A program made the translations under genes and the position numbers. Shown one piece after another: positions 36,799 through 51,038 of a stretch of 64,000 nt of DNA. Below the pieces are notes generated by a model. It saw only the letters and a list, made by a program, of their open reading frames with translations, was not told the origin of the DNA and did no database searches. The DNA is from Paratinospora sagittata (lineage: Eukaryota; Streptophyta; Magnoliopsida; Ranunculales; Menispermaceae), in contig CM069610.1 of the NCBI GenBank assembly GCA_035771175.1, positions 23,898,501 to 23,962,500 of the forward strand. The letters are read 5' to 3'. Within the stretch, counting starts at the first letter, position 1, and each line of letters opens with the position of its first letter.

Positions 36799-37985
36799 TA
36801 AAATGAAGGACTTGCTGATCAACGACGTTATCATCAAGACAGATTGCAATTTTGATTCTATTCGAAGCTTGTTTTGACAAATGCAAGAATCAATACTTTC
36901 TTCTCTTGAAAAACTCTTTGGAAAGCTCAATCTAACTTGCAAAAATCGTGTGTGTTGTATTTTTGAAAATCAGAGAATGAGTGTTTTATAAAATTAGAAG
37001 TTGCGGGTTAAAGGGCAAGAGAGTACAAAATGATTTGAATTGAAAACATTGTTTAATCTAAAGTTGTTTTGGGCGTGCGGGACAATGGGAATCATCTAGG
37101 TGTTAGTAGAGAATATTTCAATTAAGACAACCTGGAGAAATTGTATAAGGAATAGAAAAATCGAGCAAGCAGAAGTGCCCACATTTTTCTCGTTAGAAAT
37201 ATCAGATTTTTTTCACAGACGTGGATAGCGTGCTATTGGGTTGTGTATCATGTTCTCAATTTACAGATAGCAGGCGATAGCAGATTGATATACACAAACC
37301 CGAGAGCTCGAGTTTTACGGACTTTCCGATAGCGCGTTATCGAGGCCTATATCGCGCTATTGCCCATTTTACTAAAAATGTTCGGTCACGGCAACAACTT
37401 TATAGCGAAGTATCAAAGGGGATAGCGCGGTATAGACAATATTTCAGAAAAACAAATGTTTTGTTATAGAACCCTATCAGCGTGCTGTCAACACTGATAG
37501 TGCGCTAGTGCCTTCAGGAAAATCTTGGCAAATTGCTGGATAGCCTTATTTTTGTAAAATTAATATTTTGACACTCAAGAACCATTCCATTAACTCAAAA
37601 CATATTGTATAAGATTAAAAACTTTTAAATAATTCAAAACTCATTGAAATTATGATTAAAACCTTTCGGAAAACATTTTTTCAAAATGAAATACTATATC
37701 GAAGTGATTTTGAAAACTTTGCAGATTTCAGAGTTTTAGTGCTGAGATTGATCGAGAGGTTACCCTACACACCAAAGATCAAACTAATGCCTTACTTAGG
37801 CATGAGATATGTCTTCGTTCTTTTAGCTTGATCTTTGTAGACTTCGAAAGCTATTGTTTGATGTGTTTTTGATGCAAGACAATTGATGTGTTCTTTTTTT
37901 GTTGTGTTATCTTACCGAGACCACTTCATATATACTTACAACTTAAAACAATGGATAGCCTCTGCAAATCTAAGCACAAAAGGGA
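36799..37985 (+). repeat. Monomer 32, class G variant (1,187 bp)
   Basis: G with GAGGCCTATATCG restored, CAATATTTCAG, TTTTGAAAACTT and full TTACCCTACAC, all shared with unit 40. Confidence 0.95.
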
Positions 37986-39172
37986 TAAAATGAAGGACTT
38001 GCTGATCAACGACGTTACCATCAAGACAGATTGCAATTTTGATTCTATTCGAAGCTTGTTTTGACAAATGCAAGAATCAATACTTTCTTCTCATGAAAAA
38101 CTCTTTGGAAAGCTCAATCTAACTTGCAAAAAATCGTGTGTGTTGTATTTTTGCAAATCAGAGAATGAGTGTTTTACAAAATTAGAAGTTGCGGGTTAAA
38201 GGGCAAGAGAGTACAAAATGATTTGAATTGAAAACATTGTTTAATCTAAAGTTGTTTTGGGCGTGCGAGACAATGGGAATCATCTAGGTGTTAGTAGAGA
38301 ATATTTCAATTAAGACAACCTGGAGAAATTGTATAAGGAATAGAAAAATCGAGCAAGCAGAAGTGCCCACATTTTTCTCGTTAGAAATATCAGATTTTTT
38401 TCACAGACGTGGATAGCGTGCTATTGGGTTGTGTATCATGTTCTCAATTTACAGATAGCAGGCGATAGCAGATGGATATACACAAACCCGAGAGCTCGAG
38501 TTTTACGGACTTTCCGATAGCGCGTTATCGAGGCCTATATCGCGCTATTGCCCATTTTACTAAAAATGGAAAGGTCACGGCAACAACTTTATAGCGAAGT
38601 ATCAAAGGGGATAGCGCGGTATAGAAAATTTTTCAGAAAAACAAATGTTTTGTTATAGAACCCTATCAGCGTGCTGTCAACACTGATAGTGCGCTAGTGC
38701 CTTCAGGAAAATCTTGGCAAATTGCTGGATAGCCTTATTTTTGTAAAATTAATATTTTGACACTCAAGAACCATTCCATTAACTCAAAACATATTGTATA
38801 AGATTAAAAACTTTTAAATAATTCAAAACTCATTGAAATTATGATTAAAACCTTTCGGAAAACATTTTTTCAAAATGAAATACTATATCGAAGTGATTTT
38901 GAAAACTTTGCAGATTTCAGAGTTTTAGTGCTGAGATTGATCGAGAGGTTACCCTCACACCAAAGATCAAACTAATGCCTTACTTAGGCATGAGATATGT
39001 CTTCGTTCTTTTAGCTTGATCTTTGTAGACTTCGAAAGCTATTGTTTGATGTGTTTTTGATGCAAGACAATTGATGTGTTCTTTTTTGTTGTGTTATCTT
39101 ACCGAGACCACTTCATATATACTTACAACTTAAAACAATGGATAGCCTCTGCAAATCTAAGCACAAAAGGGA
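37986..39172 (+). repeat. Monomer 33, divergent class B'' (1,187 bp)
   Basis: Carries a cluster of changes in its first 200 bases (GTTACCATC, CTCATGAAAAAC, GCAAAAAATCG with one added A, TTTGCAAATC, TTTTACAAAA), plus GATGGATATA and AGAAAATTTTTC. It breaks the second short frame and the minus-strand frame. Confidence 0.95.
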
Positions 39173-40355
39173 TAAAATGAAGGACTTGCTGATCAACGAC
39201 GTTATCATCAAGACAGATTGCAATTTTGATTCTATTCGAAGCTTGTTTTGACAAATGCAAGAATCAATACTTTCTTCTCTTGAAAAACTCTTTGGAAAGC
39301 TCAATCTAACTTGAAAAAATCGTGTGTGTTGTATTTTTGAAAATCAGAGAATGAGTGTTTTATAAAATTAGAAGTTGCGGGTTAAAGGGCAAGAGAGTAC
39401 AAAATGATTTGAATTGAAAACATTGTTTAATCTAAAGTTGTTTTCGGCGTGCGAGACAATTGGAATCATCTAGGTGTTAGTAGAGAATATTTCAATTAAG
39501 ACAACCTGGAGAAATTGTATAAGGAATAGAAAAATCGAGCAAGCAGAAGTGCCCACATTTTTCTCGTTAGAAATATCAGATTTTTTTCACAGACGTGGAT
39601 AGCGTGCTATTGGGTTGTGTATCATGTTCTCAATTGACAGATAGCAGGCGATAGCAGATTGATATACACAAACCCGAGAGCTCGAGTTTTACGGACTTTC
39701 CGATAGCGTGTTATCGAGGCCTATATCGCGCTATTGCCCATTTTACTAAAAATGGAAAGGCCACGGCAACAGCTTTATAGCGAAGTATCAAAGGGGATAG
39801 CGCGGTATAGACAATTTTTCAGAAAAACAAATGTTTTGTTATAGAACCCTATCAACGTGCTGTCAACACGGAAAGTGCGCTAGTGCCTTAAGGAAAATCT
39901 TGGCAAATTGCTGGATAGCCTTATTTTTGTAAAATTAATATTTTGACACTCAAGAACCATTCCATTAACTCAAAACATATTGTATAAGATTAAAAACTTT
40001 TAAATAATTCAAAACTCATTGAAATTATGATTAAAACCTTTCGGAAAACATTTTTTCAAAATGAAATACTATATCGAAGTGATTTTGAAGACTTTGCAGA
40101 TTTCAGAGTTTTAGTGCTGAGATTGATCGAGAGGTCTACACACCAAAGACCAAACTAATGCCTTACTTAGGCATGAGATATGTCCTCGTTCTTTTAGCTT
40201 GATCTTTGTAGACTTTGAAAGCTATTGTTTGATGTGTTCTTGATGCAAGACAATTGATGTGTTCTTTTTTGTTGTGTTATCTTACCGAGACCACTTCATA
40301 TACACTTACAACTTAAAACAATGGATAGCCTCTGCAAATCTAAGCACAAAAGGGA
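39173..40355 (+). repeat. Monomer 34, class D (1,183 bp)
   Basis: D with TTTTCGGCG and ACGGAAAGTGCG, which degrades dyad site 8. It is followed by CATATACACTT. Confidence 0.95.
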
Positions 40356-41543
40356 TAAAATGAAGGACTTGCTGATCAACGACGTTATCATCAAGACAGA
40401 TTGCAATTTTGATTCTATTCGAAGCTTGTTTTGACAAATGCAAGAATCAATACTTTCTTCTCTTGAAAAACTCTTTGGAAAGCTCAATCTAACTTGCAAA
40501 AATCGTGTGTGTTGTATTTTTGAAAATCAGAGAATGAGTGTTTTATAAAATTAGAAGTTGCGGGTTAAAGGGCAAGAGAGTACAAAATGATTTGAATTGA
40601 AAACATTGTTTAATCTAAAGTTGTTTTGGGCGTGCGAGACAATGGGAATCATCTAGGTGTTAGTAGAGAATATTTCAATTAAGACAACCTGGAGAAATTG
40701 TATAACGAATAGACAAATCGAGCAAGCAGAAGTGCCCACATTTTTCTCGTTAGAAATATCAGATTTTTTTCACAGACGTGGATAGCGTGCTATTGGGTTG
40801 TGTATCATGTTCTCAATTGACAGATAGCGGGCGATAGCAGATTGATATACACAAACCCGAGAGCTCGAGTTTTACGGACTTTCCGATAGCGTGTTATCGA
40901 GGCCTATATCGCGCTATTGCCCATTTTACTAAAAATGGAAAGGTCACGGCAACAGCTTTATAGCGAAGTATCAAAGGGGATAGCGCGGTATAGACAATTT
41001 TTCAGAAAAACAAATGTTTTGTTATAGAACCCTATCAGCGTGCTGTCAACACGGATAGTGCGCTAGTGCCTTCAGGAAAATCTTGGCAAATTGCTGGATA
41101 GCCTTATTTTTGTAAAATTAATATTTTGACACTCAAGAACCATTCCATTAACTCAAAACATATTGTATAAGATTAAAAACTTTTAAATAATTCAAAACTC
41201 ATTGAAATTATGATTAAAACCTTTCGGAAAACATTTTTTCAAAATGAAATACTATATCGAAGTGATTTTGAAGACTTTGCAGATTTCAGAGTTTTAGTGC
41301 TGAGATTGATCGAGAGGTTACCCTACACACCAAAGATCAAACTAATGCCTTACTTAGGCATGAGATATGTCTTCGTTCTTTTAGCTTGATCTTTGTAGAC
41401 TTCGAAAGCTATTGTTTGATGTGTTTTTGATGCAAGACAATTGATGTGTTCTTTTTTTGTTGTGTTATCTTACCGAGACCACTTCATATATACTTACAAC
41501 TTAAAACAATGGACAGCCTCTGCAAATCTAAGCACAAAAGGGA
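40356..41543 (+). repeat. Monomer 35, class C (1,188 bp)
   Basis: Typical C; matches unit 18 at all markers. It is followed by GGACAGCC. Confidence 0.95.
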
Positions 41544-42731
41544 TAAAATGAAGGACTTGCTGATCAACGACGTTATCATCAAGACAGATTGCAATTTTGA
41601 TTCTATTCGAAGCTTGTTTTGACAAATGCAAGAATCAATACTTTCTTCTCTTGAAAAACTCTTTGGAAAGCTCAATCTAACTTGCAAAAATCGTGTGTGT
41701 TGTATTTTTGAAAATCAGAGAATGAGTGTTTTATAAAATTAGAAGTTGCGGGTTAAAGGGCAAGAGAGTACAAAATGATTTGAATTGAAAACATTGTTTA
41801 ATCTAAAGTTGTTTTGGGCGTGCGAGACAATGGGAATCATCTAGGTGTTAGTAGAGAATATTTCAATTAAGACAACCTGGAGAAATTGTATAACGAATAG
41901 ACAAATCGAGCAAGCAGAAGTGCCCACATTTTTCTCGTTAGAAATATCAGATTTTTTTCACAGACGTGGATAGCGTGCTATTGGGTTGTGTATCATGTTC
42001 TCAATTTACAGATAGCTGGCTATAGCAGATCGATATACACAAACCCGAGAGCTCGAGTTTTACGGACTTTCCGATAGCGCGTTATCGAGGCCTATATCGC
42101 GCTATTGCCCATTTTACTAAAAATGGAAAGGTCACGGCAACAGCTTTATAGCGAAGTATCAAAGGGGATAGCGCGGTATAGACAATTTTTCAGAATAACA
42201 AATGTTTTGTTATAGAACCCTATCAGCGTGCTGTCAACACTGATAGTGCGCTAGTGCCTTCAGGAAAATCTTGGCAAATTGCTGGATAGCCTTATTTTTG
42301 TAAAATTAATATTTTGACACTCAAGAACCATTCCATTAACTCAAAACATATTGTATAAGATTAAAAACTTTTAAATAATTCAAAACTCATTGAAATTATG
42401 ATTAAAACCTTTCGGAAAACATTTTTTCAAAATGAAATACTATATCGAAGTGATTTTGAAAACTTTGCAGATTTCAGAGTTTTAGTGCTGAGATTGATCG
42501 AGAGGTTACCCTACACACCAAAGATCAAACTAATGCCTTACTTAGGCATGAGATATGTCTTCGTTCTTTTAGCTTGATCTTTGTAGACTTCGAAAGCTAT
42601 TGTTTGATGTGTTTTTGATGCAAGACAATTGATGTGTTCTTTTTTTGTTGTGTTATCTTACCGAGACCACTTCATATATACTTACAACTTAAAACAATGG
42701 ATAGCCTTCGCAAATCTAAGCACAAAAGGGA
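41544..42731 (+). repeat. Monomer 36, A'/F-like chimera (1,188 bp)
   Basis: First two thirds match unit 44 (AACGAATAGAC, ATAGCTGGCTAT, AGAATAAC). From about 42,290 it carries GGATAGCCTTAT, CAAGAACC, TTTTGAAAACTT and seven T's, then GCCTTCGC. It holds the junction of the eight-unit duplication. Confidence 0.93.
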
Positions 42732-43918
42732 TAAAATGAAGGACTTGCTGATCAACGACGTTATCATCAAGACAGATTGCAATTTTGATTCTATTCGAAG
42801 CTTGTTTTGACAAATGCAAGAATCAATACTTTCTTCTCTTGAAAAACTCTTTGGAAAGCTCAATCTAACTTGCAAAAATCGTGTGTGTTGTATTTTTGAA
42901 AATCAGAGAATGAGTGTTTTATAAAATTAGAAGTTGCGGGTTAAAGGGCAAGAGAGTACAAAATGATTTGAATTGAAAACATTGTTTAATCTAAAGTTGT
43001 TTTGGGCGTGCGGGACAATGGGAATCATCTAGGTGTTAGTAGAGAATATTTCAATTAAGACAACCTGGAGAAATTGTATAAGGAATAGAAAAATCGAGCA
43101 AGCAGAAGTGCCCACATTTTTCTCGTTAGAAATATCAGATTTTTTTCACAGACGTGGATAGCGTGCTATTGGGTTGTGTATCATGTTCTCAATTTACAGA
43201 TAGCAGGCGATAGCAGATTGATATACACAAACCCGAGAGCTCGAGTTTTACGGACTTTCCGATAGCGCGTTATCGAGGCCGATATCGCGCTATTGCCCAT
43301 TTTACTAAAAATGTTCGGTCACGGCAACAACTTTATAGCGAAGTATCAAAGGGGATAGCGCGGTATAGACAATTTTTCAGAAAAACAAATGTTTTGTTAT
43401 AGAACCCTATCAGCGTGCTGTCAACACTGATAGTGCGCTAGTGCCTTCAGGAAAATCTTGGCAAATTGCTGGATAGCCTTATTTTTGTAAAATTAATATT
43501 TTGACACTCAAGAACCATTCCATTAACTCAAAACATATTGTATAAGATTAAAAACTTTTAAATAATTCAAAACTCATTGAAATTATGATTAAAACCTTTC
43601 GGAAAACATTTTTTCAAAATGAAATACTATATCGAAGTGATTTTGAAGACTTTGCAGATTTCAGAGTTTTAGTGCTGAGATTGATCGAGAGGTTACACTA
43701 CACACCAAAGATCAAACTAATGCCTTACTTAGGCATGAGATATGTCTTCGTTCTTTTAGCTTGATCTTTGTAGACTTCGAAAGCTATTGTTTGATGTGTT
43801 TTTGATGCAAGACAATTGATGTGTTCTTTTTTTGTTGTGTTATCTTACCGAGACCACTTCATATATACTTACAACTTAAAACAATGGACAGCCTCTGCAA
43901 ATCTAAGCACAAAAGGGA
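42732..43918 (+). repeat. Monomer 37, class G (1,187 bp)
   Basis: Same as unit 29 at all markers, but followed by GGACAGCC. Confidence 0.95.
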
Positions 43919-45105
43919 TAAAATGAAGGACTTGCTGATCAACGACGTTATCATCAAGACAGATTGCAATTTTGATTCTATTCGAAGCTTGTTTTGACAA
44001 ATGCAAGAATCAATACTTTCTTCTCTTGAAAAACTCTTTGGAAAGCTCAATCTAACTTGCAAAAATCGTGTGTGTTGTATTTTTGAAAATCAGAGAATGA
44101 GTGTTTTATAAAATTAGAAGTTGCGGGTTAAAGGGCAAGAGAGTACAAAATGATTTGAATTGAAAACATTGTTTAATCTAAAGTTGTTTTGGGCGTGCGA
44201 GACAATGGGAATCATCTAGGTGTTAGTAGAGAATATTTCAATTAAGACAACCTGGAGAAATTGTATAACGAATAGACAAATCGAGCAAGCAGAAGTGCCC
44301 ACATTTTTCTCGTTAGAAATATCAGATTTTTTTCACAGACGTGGATAGCGTGCTATTGGGTTGTGTATCATGTTCTCAATTTACAGATAGCTGGCTATAG
44401 CAGATCGATATACACAAACCCGAGAGCTCGAGTTTTACGGACTTTCCGATAGCGCGTTATCGAGGCCTATATCGCGCTATTGCCCATTTTACTAAAAATG
44501 GAAAGGTCACGGCAACAGCTTTATAGCGAAGTATCAAAGGGGATAGCGCGATATAGACAATTTTTAAGAATAACAAATGTTTTGTTATAGAACCCTATCA
44601 ACGTGCTGTCAACACTGATAGTGCGCTAGTGTTTTCAGGAAAATCTTGGCAAATTGCTGGATATCCTTAGTTTTGTAAAATTAATATTTTGACACTCAAC
44701 AACCATTCCATTAACTCAAAACATATTGTATAAGATTAAAAACTTTTAAATAATTCAAAACTCATTGAAATTATGATTAAAACCTTTCGGAAAACATTTT
44801 TTCAAAATGAAATACTATATCGAAGTGATTTTGAAGACTTTGCAGATTTCAGAGTTTTAGTGCTGAGATTGATCGAGAGGTTACCCTACACACCAAAGAT
44901 CAAACTAATGCCTTACTTAGGCATGAGATATGTCTTCGTTCTTTTAGCTTGATCTTTGTAGACTTCAAAAGCTATTGTTTGATGTGTTTTTGATGCAAGA
45001 CAATTGATGTGTTCTTTTTTGTTGTGTTATCATACCGAGACCACTTCATATATACTTACAACTTAAAACAATGGATAGCCTCTGCAAATCTAAGCACAAA
45101 AGGGA
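43919..45105 (+). repeat. Monomer 38, class E (1,187 bp)
   Basis: Copy of unit 30 (CAACGTG, CTTCAAAAGC) with the usual GTGTTAGTAG. Confidence 0.95.
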
Positions 45106-46293
45106 TAAAATGAAGGACTTGCTGATCAACGACGTTATCATCAAGACAGATTGCAATTTTGATTCTATTCGAAGCTTGTTTTGACAAATGCAAGAATCAA
45201 TACTTTCTTCTCTTGAAAAACTCTTTGGAAAGCTCAATCTAACTTGCAAAAATCGTGTGTGTTGTATTTTTGAAAATCAGAGAATGAGTGTTTTATAAAA
45301 TTAGAAGTTGCGGGTTAAAGGGCAAGAGAGTACAAAATGATTTGAATTCAAAACATTGTTTAATCTAAAGTTGTTTTGGGCGTGCGAGACAATGGGAATC
45401 ATCTAGGTGTTAGTAGAGAATATTTCAATTAAGACAACCTGGAGAAATTGTATAAGGAATAGAAAAATCGAGCAAGCAGAAGTGCCCACATTTTTCTCGT
45501 TAGAAATATCAGATTTTTTTCACAGACGTGGATAGCGTGCTATTGGGTTGTGTATCATGTTCTCAATTGACAGATAGCTGGCTATAGCAGATCGATATAC
45601 ACAAACCCGAGAGCTCGAGTTTTACGGACTTTCCGATAGCGTGTTATCGAGGCCTATATCGCCCTATTGCCCATTTTACTAAAAATGGAAAGGTCACGGC
45701 AACAGCTTTATAGCGAAGTATCAAAGGGGATAGCGCGGTATAGACAATTTTTCAGAATAACAAATGTTTTGTTATAGAACCCTATCAGCGTGCTGTCAAC
45801 ACTGATAGTGCGCTAGTCCCTTCAGGAAAATCTTGGCAAATTGCTGGATAGCCTTATATTTGTAAAATTAATATTTTGACACTCAAGAACCATTCCATTA
45901 ACTCAAAACATATTGTATAAGATTAAAAACTTTTAAATAATTCAAAACTCATTGAAATTATGATTAAAACCTTTCGGAAAACATTTTTTCAAAATGAAAT
46001 ACTATATCGAAGTGATTTTGAAAACTTTGCAGATTTCAGAGTTTTAGTGCTGAGATTGATCGAGAGGTTACCCTACACACCAAAGATCAAACTAATGCCT
46101 TACTTAGGCATGAGATATGTCTTCGTTCTTTTAGCTTGATCTTTGTAGACTTCGAAAGCTATTGTTTGATGTGTTTTTGATGCAAGACAATTGATGTGTT
46201 CTTTTTTTGTTGTGTTATCTTACCGAGACCACTTCATATATACTTACAACTTAAAACAATGGATAGCCTTCGCAAATCTAAGCACAAAAGGGA
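45106..46293 (+). repeat. Monomer 39, class F (1,188 bp)
   Basis: Copy of unit 31, including ATTCAAAAC, CGCCCTATT and TTATATTTG. Confidence 0.95.
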
Positions 46294-47480
46294 TAAAATG
46301 AAGGACTTGCTGATCAACGACGTTATCATCAAGGTAGATTGCAATTTTGATTCTATTCGAAGCTTGTTTTGACAAATGCAAGAATCAATACTTTCTTCTC
46401 TTGAAAAACTCTTTGGAAAGCTCAATCTAACTTGCAAAAATCGTGTGTGTTGTATTTTTGAAAATCAGAGAATGAGTGTTTTATAAAATTAGAAGTTGCG
46501 GGTTAAAGGGCAAGAGAGTACAAAATGATTTGAATTGAAAACATTGTTTAATCTAAAGTTGTTTTGGGCGTGCGGGACAATGGGAATCATCTAGGTGTTA
46601 GTAGAGAATATTTCAATTAAGACAACCTGGAGAAATTGTATAAGGAATAGAAAAATCGAGCAAGCAGAAGTGCCCACATTTTTCTCGTTAGAAATATCAG
46701 ATTTTTTTCACAGACGTGGATAGCGTGCTATTGGGTTGTGTATCATGTTCTCAATTTACAGATAGCAGGCGATAGCAGATTGATATACACAAACCCGAGA
46801 GCTCGAGTTTTACGGACTTTCCGATAGCGCGTTATCGAGGCCTATATCGCGCTATTGCCCATTTTACTAAAAATGTTCGGTCACGGCAACAACTTTATAG
46901 CGAAGTATCAAAGGGGATAGCGCGGTATAGACAATATTTCAGAAAAACAAATGTTTTGTTATAGAACCCTATCAGCGTGCTGTCAACACTGATAGTGCGC
47001 TAGTGCCTTCAGGAAAATCTTGGCAAATTGCTGGATAGCCTTATTTTTGTAAAATTAATATTTTGACACTCAAGAACCATTCCATTAACTCAAAACATAT
47101 TGTATAAGATTAAAAACTTTTAAATAATTCAAAACTCATTGAAATTATGATTAAAACCTTTCGGAAAACATTTTTTCAAAATGAAATACTATATCGAAGT
47201 GATTTTGAAAACTTTGCAGATTTCAGAGTTTTAGTGCTGAGATTGATCGAGAGGTTACCCTACACACCAAAGATCAAACTAATGCCTTACTTAGGCATGA
47301 GATATGTCTTCGTTCTTTTAGCTTGATCTTTGTAGACTTCGAAAGCTATTGTTTGATGTGTTTTTGATGCAAGACAATTGATGTGTTCTTTTTTTGTTGT
47401 GTTATCTTACCGAGACCACTTCATATATACTTACAACTTAAAACAATGGATAGCCTCTGCAAATCTAAGCACAAAAGGGA
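46294..47480 (+). repeat. Monomer 40, class G variant (1,187 bp)
   Basis: Copy of unit 32 with a private two-base change, AAGGTAGATTG for AAGACAGATTG, at 46,334-46,335. Confidence 0.95.
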
Positions 47481-48667
47481 TAAAATGAAGGACTTGCTGA
47501 TCAACGACGTTACCATCAAGACAGATTGCAATTTTGATTCTATTCGAAGCTTGTTTTGACAAATGCAAGAATCAATACTTTCTTCTCATGAAAAACTCTT
47601 TGGAAAGCTCAATCTAACTTGCAAAAAATCGTGTGTGTTGTATTTTTGCAAATCAGAGAATGAGTGTTTTACAAAATTAGAAGTTGCGGGTTAAAGGGCA
47701 AGAGAGTACAAAATGATTTGAATTGAAAACATTGTTTAATCTAAAGTTGTTTTGGGCGTGCGAGACAATGGGAATCATCTAGGTGTTAGTAGAGAATATT
47801 TCAATTAAGACAACCTGGAGAAATTGTATAAGGAATAGAAAAATCGAGCAAGCAGAAGTGCCCACATTTTTCTCGTTAGAAATATCAGATTTTTTTCACA
47901 GACGTGGATAGCGTGCTATTGGGTTGTGTATCATGTTCTCAATTTACAGATAGCAGGCGATAGCAGATGGATATACACAAACCCGAGAGCTCGAGTTTTA
48001 CGGACTTTCCGATAGCGCGTTATCGAGGCCTATATCGCGCTATTGCCCATTTTACTAAAAATGGAAAGGTCACGGCAACAACTTTATAGCGAAGTATCAA
48101 AGGGGATAGCGCGGTATAGAAAATTTTTCAGAAAAACAAATGTTTTGTTATAGAACCCTATCAGCGTGCTGTCAACACTGATAGTGCGCTAGTGCCTTCA
48201 GGAAAATCTTGGCAAATTGCTGGATAGCCTTATTTTTGTAAAATTAATATTTTGACACTCAAGAACCATTCCATTAACTCAAAACATATTGTATAAGATT
48301 AAAAACTTTTAAATAATTCAAAACTCATTGAAATTATGATTAAAACCTTTCGGAAAACATTTTTTCAAAATGAAATACTATATCGAAGTGATTTTGAAAA
48401 CTTTGCAGATTTCAGAGTTTTAGTGCTGAGATTGATCGAGAGGTTACCCTCACACCAAAGATCAAACTAATGCCTTACTTAGGCATGAGATATGTCTTCG
48501 TTCTTTTAGCTTGATCTTTGTAGACTTCGAAAGCTATTGTTTGATGTGTTTTTGATGCAAGACAATTGATGTGTTCTTTTTTGTTGTGTTATCTTACCGA
48601 GACCACTTCATATATACTTACAACTTAAAACAATGGATAGCCTCTGCAAATCTAAGCACAAAAGGGA
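47481..48667 (+). repeat. Monomer 41, divergent class B'' (1,187 bp)
   Basis: Carries all the unusual changes of unit 33, including the added A and GATGGATATA. Confidence 0.95.
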
Positions 48668-49850
48668 TAAAATGAAGGACTTGCTGATCAACGACGTTAT
48701 CATCAAGACAGATTGCAATTTTGATTCTATTCGAAGCTTGTTTTGACAAATGCAAGAATCAATACTTTCTTCTCTTGAAAAACTCTTTGGAAAGCTCAAT
48801 CTAACTTGAAAAAATCGTGTGTGTTGTATTTTTGAAAATCAGAGAATGAGTGTTTTATAAAATTAGAAGTTGCGGGTTAAAGGGCAAGAGAGTACAAAAT
48901 GATTTGAATTGAAAACATTGTTTAATCTAAAGTTGTTTTCGGCGTGCGAGACAATTGGAATCATCTAGGTGTTAGTAGAGAATATTTCAATTAAGACAAC
49001 CTGGAGAAATTGTATAAGGAATAGAAAAATCGAGCAAGCAGAAGTGCCCACATTTTTCTCGTTAGAAATATCAGATTTTTTTCACAGACGTGGATAGCGT
49101 GCTATTGGGTTGTGTATCATGTTCTCAATTGACAGATAGCAGGCGATAGCAGATTGATATACACAAACCCGAGAGCTCGAGTTTTACGGACTTTCCGATA
49201 GCGTGTTATCGAGGCCTATATCGCGCTATTGCCCATTTTACTAAAAATGGAAAGGCCACGGCAACAGCTTTATAGCGAAGTATCAAAGGGGATAGCGCGG
49301 TATAGACAATTTTTCAGAAAAACAAATGTTTTGTTATAGAACCCTATCAACGTGCTGTCAACACGGAAAGTGCGCTAGTGCCTTAAGGAAAATCTTGGCA
49401 AATTGCTGGATAGCCTTATTTTTGTAAAATTAATATTTTGACACTCAAGAACCATTCCATTAACTCAAAACATATTGTATAAGATTAAAAACTTTTAAAT
49501 AATTCAAAACTCATTGAAATTATGATTAAAACCTTTCGGAAAACATTTTTTCAAAATGAAATACTATATCGAAGTGATTTTGAAGACTTTGCAGATTTCA
49601 GAGTTTTAGTGCTGAGATTGATCGAGAGGTCTACACACCAAAGACCAAACTAATGCCTTACTTAGGCATGAGATATGTCCTCGTTCTTTTAGCTTGATCT
49701 TTGTAGACTTTGAAAGCTATTGTTTGATGTGTTCTTGATGCAAGACAATTGATGTGTTCTTTTTTGTTGTGTTATCTTACCGAGACCACTTCATATACAC
49801 TTACAACTTAAAACAATGGATAGCCTCTGCAAATCTAAGCACAAAAGGGA
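48668..49850 (+). repeat. Monomer 42, class D (1,183 bp)
   Basis: Copy of unit 34 (CTTGAAAAA, TTTTCGGCG, GGAAAGTGCG); first unit of the DCA' trimers. Confidence 0.95.
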
Positions 49851-51038
49851 TAAAATGAAGGACTTGCTGATCAACGACGTTATCATCAAGACAGATTGCA
49901 ATTTTGATTCTATTCGAAGCTTGTTTTGACAAATGCAAGAATCAATACTTTCTTCTCTTGAAAAACTCTTTGGAAAGCTCAATCTAACTTGCAAAAATCG
50001 TGTGTGTTGTATTTTTGAAAATCAGAGAATGAGTGTTTTATAAAATTAGAAGTTGCGGGTTAAAGGGCAAGAGAGTACAAAATGATTTGAATTGAAAACA
50101 TTGTTTAATCTAAAGTTGTTTTGGGCGTGCGAGACAATGGGAATCATCTAGGTGTTAGTAGAGAATATTTCAATTAAGACAACCTGGAGAAATTGTATAA
50201 CGAATAGACAAATCGAGCAAGCAGAAGTGCCCACATTTTTCTCGTTAGAAATATCAGATTTTTTTCACAGACGTGGATAGCGTGCTATTGGGTTGTGTAT
50301 CATGTTCTCAATTGACAGATAGCGGGCGATAGCAGATTGATATACACAAACCCGAGAGCTCGAGTTTTACGGACTTTCCGATAGCGTGTTATCGAGGCCT
50401 ATATCGCGCTATTGCCCATTTTACTAAAAATGGAAAGGTCACGGCAACAGCTTTATAGCGAAGTATCAAAGGGGATAGCGCGGTATAGACAATTTTTCAG
50501 AAAAACAAATGTTTTGTTATAGAACCCTATCAGCGTGCTGTCAACACGGATAGTGCGCTAGTGCCTTCAGGAAAATCTTGGCAAATTGCTGGATAGCCTT
50601 ATTTTTGTAAAATTAATATTTTGACACTCAAGAACCATTCCATTAACTCAAAACATATTGTATAAGATTAAAAACTTTTAAATAATTCAAAACTCATTGA
50701 AATTATGATTAAAACCTTTCGGAAAACATTTTTTCAAAATGAAATACTATATCGAAGTGATTTTGAAGACTTTGCAGATTTCAGAGTTTTAGTGCTGAGA
50801 TTGATCGAGAGGTTACCCTACACACCAAAGATCAAACTAATGCCTTACTTAGGCATGAGATATGTCTTCGTTCTTTTAGCTTGATCTTTGTAGACTTCGA
50901 AAGCTATTGTTTGATGTGTTTTTGATGCAAGACAATTGATGTGTTCTTTTTTTGTTGTGTTATCTTACCGAGACCACTTCATATATACTTACAACTTAAA
51001 ACAATGGACAGCCTCTGCAAATCTAAGCACAAAAGGGA
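49851..51038 (+). repeat. Monomer 43, class C (1,188 bp)
   Basis: Copy of unit 35. It is followed by GGACAGCC. Confidence 0.95.

Larger units (their letters stand above)
33237..42731 (+). repeat. Eight-monomer block, copy 1 (9,495 bp)
   Basis: Units 29-36 have the class order G-E-F-G-B''-D-C-A/F. The same order with the same private substitutions follows immediately in units 37-44, offset by exactly 9,495 bp. Even idiosyncratic changes of unit 33 (GTTACCATC, CTCATGAAAAAC, TTTGCAAATC, GATGGATATA) and unit 34 (GGAAAGTGCG) recur. Homology with copy 2 ends inside unit 36 near 42,285. Confidence 0.93.
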
